DNA from: DASPXY01 sp038227745 | GTDB lineage: Bacteria > Planctomycetota > Planctomycetia > Gemmatales > Gemmataceae | Direction: 5' to 3' | DNA: 10,406 bases | Assembly (NCBI GenBank): GCA_038227745.1 | Contig: JBBRPS010000339.1 | Location: 1 to 10,406, forward strand | Shown here: in pieces, positions 10,303 to 10,406 of the stretch | How the letters are laid out: each line of letters starts with the position of its first letter | Position numbering within the stretch: position 1 is the first letter of the stretch | Program-made: the position numbers and the translations under genes | Notes under the pieces: model-generated | Seen by the model: the letters and a program-made list of their open reading frames with translations, nothing else | Told to the model about the DNA's origin: nothing | Databases searched by the model: none

Positions 10303-10406
10303 GCAGAGCGGTTTGCGGGCGCTTTGGAGTGCGGCGCTCGGCGCCGCTTTCCCTCTTTCTTTTTTGCCTGCCGCGGTCTGGGGCCAGAGAAAGAAAGAGG
10401 GAAAGC
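10303..10406. repeat. Upstream region of the EF-hand gene with two palindromes
   Basis: A perfect 7-bp palindrome with a 3-base loop (10331-10347, GCGGCGC-TCG-GCGCCGC) overlaps the left end of a perfect 17-bp inverted repeat whose arms are 10346-10362 and 10390-10406. The longer arms are a polypyrimidine/polypurine pair (GCTTTCCCTCTTTCTTT) around 27 bases. The second arm ends exactly at the window edge, so the repeat may be longer. It lies upstream of the EF-hand gene and could be the terminator of the next gene or a dispersed repeat. No clear promoter is visible. Confidence 0.75.

Noticed and set aside
1..10406. Integron integrase or attI site to go with the attC-like hairpins
   Set aside because: No tyrosine recombinase frame is seen on either strand, so only an integrase-less array can be proposed.
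1..10406. tRNA or rRNA genes
   Set aside because: No cloverleaf with a TTCRA-type T-loop or rRNA-like sequence was recognised by eye; a covariance search was not possible.

Overview
The window is high-GC bacterial DNA and most likely comes from a planctomycete of the Gemmata/Pirellula type. The reasons are the secreted multi-EF-hand protein with 11 calcium loops, the small toxin-antitoxin-like gene pairs, the LCCL-domain protein, and the many different long palindromes between genes. This is a judgement from gene style; no rRNA or marker gene is present.

Region 1 (1-1602) is an accessory zone shaped by mobile DNA. It opens with the 3' end of a group II intron (domains V and VI, ending near 136). 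A nearly perfect hairpin follows at 247-302. Next come a small conserved gene (421-696) and a coupled retropepsin-like protease gene (693-950) that is cut short where an imperfect palindrome (954-1013) begins. A RelE/ParE-type toxin and its antitoxin (1046-1602) close the region.

Region 2 (1612-3310) is bounded by two long imperfect hairpins, 1612-1708 and 3208-3310. They share architecture: outer AAC/(G/A)TTC boxes, a 9-base poorly paired spacer, a CAG(T/C)TGACCGG inner box carrying one extra A, and a variable loop. These are features of integron attC sites. Between them lie a nitrilase-family hydrolase (1753-2556) and a DUF433/DUF5615 toxin-antitoxin-like pair (2645-3201). All genes point the same way, as in a cassette array. 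A fragment of a PfkB-family sugar kinase (3302-3700) begins exactly where the second hairpin ends.

Region 3 (3711-7637) is the most distinctive. A TATAAT-type promoter precedes a 689-residue protein made of two complete MoxR-like AAA+ ATPase modules in tandem (3789-5858). This overlaps by ATGA a 420-residue protein that joins a HExxH metallopeptidase-like domain to a VWA-like domain with a MIDAS motif (5855-7117). After a 27-bp perfect inverted repeat comes a 132-residue LCCL-domain protein (7239-7637). The first two genes form a MoxR-VWA chaperone-type pair. The LCCL protein is a candidate client or partner.

Region 4 (7638-10406) holds two tandem hairpins of one repeat family, a MOSC-domain protein (7959-8444), a strong shared terminator hairpin (8454-8493), and, on the minus strand, a secreted EF-hand protein (8518-10287). 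The window ends in another perfect hairpin (10346-10406).
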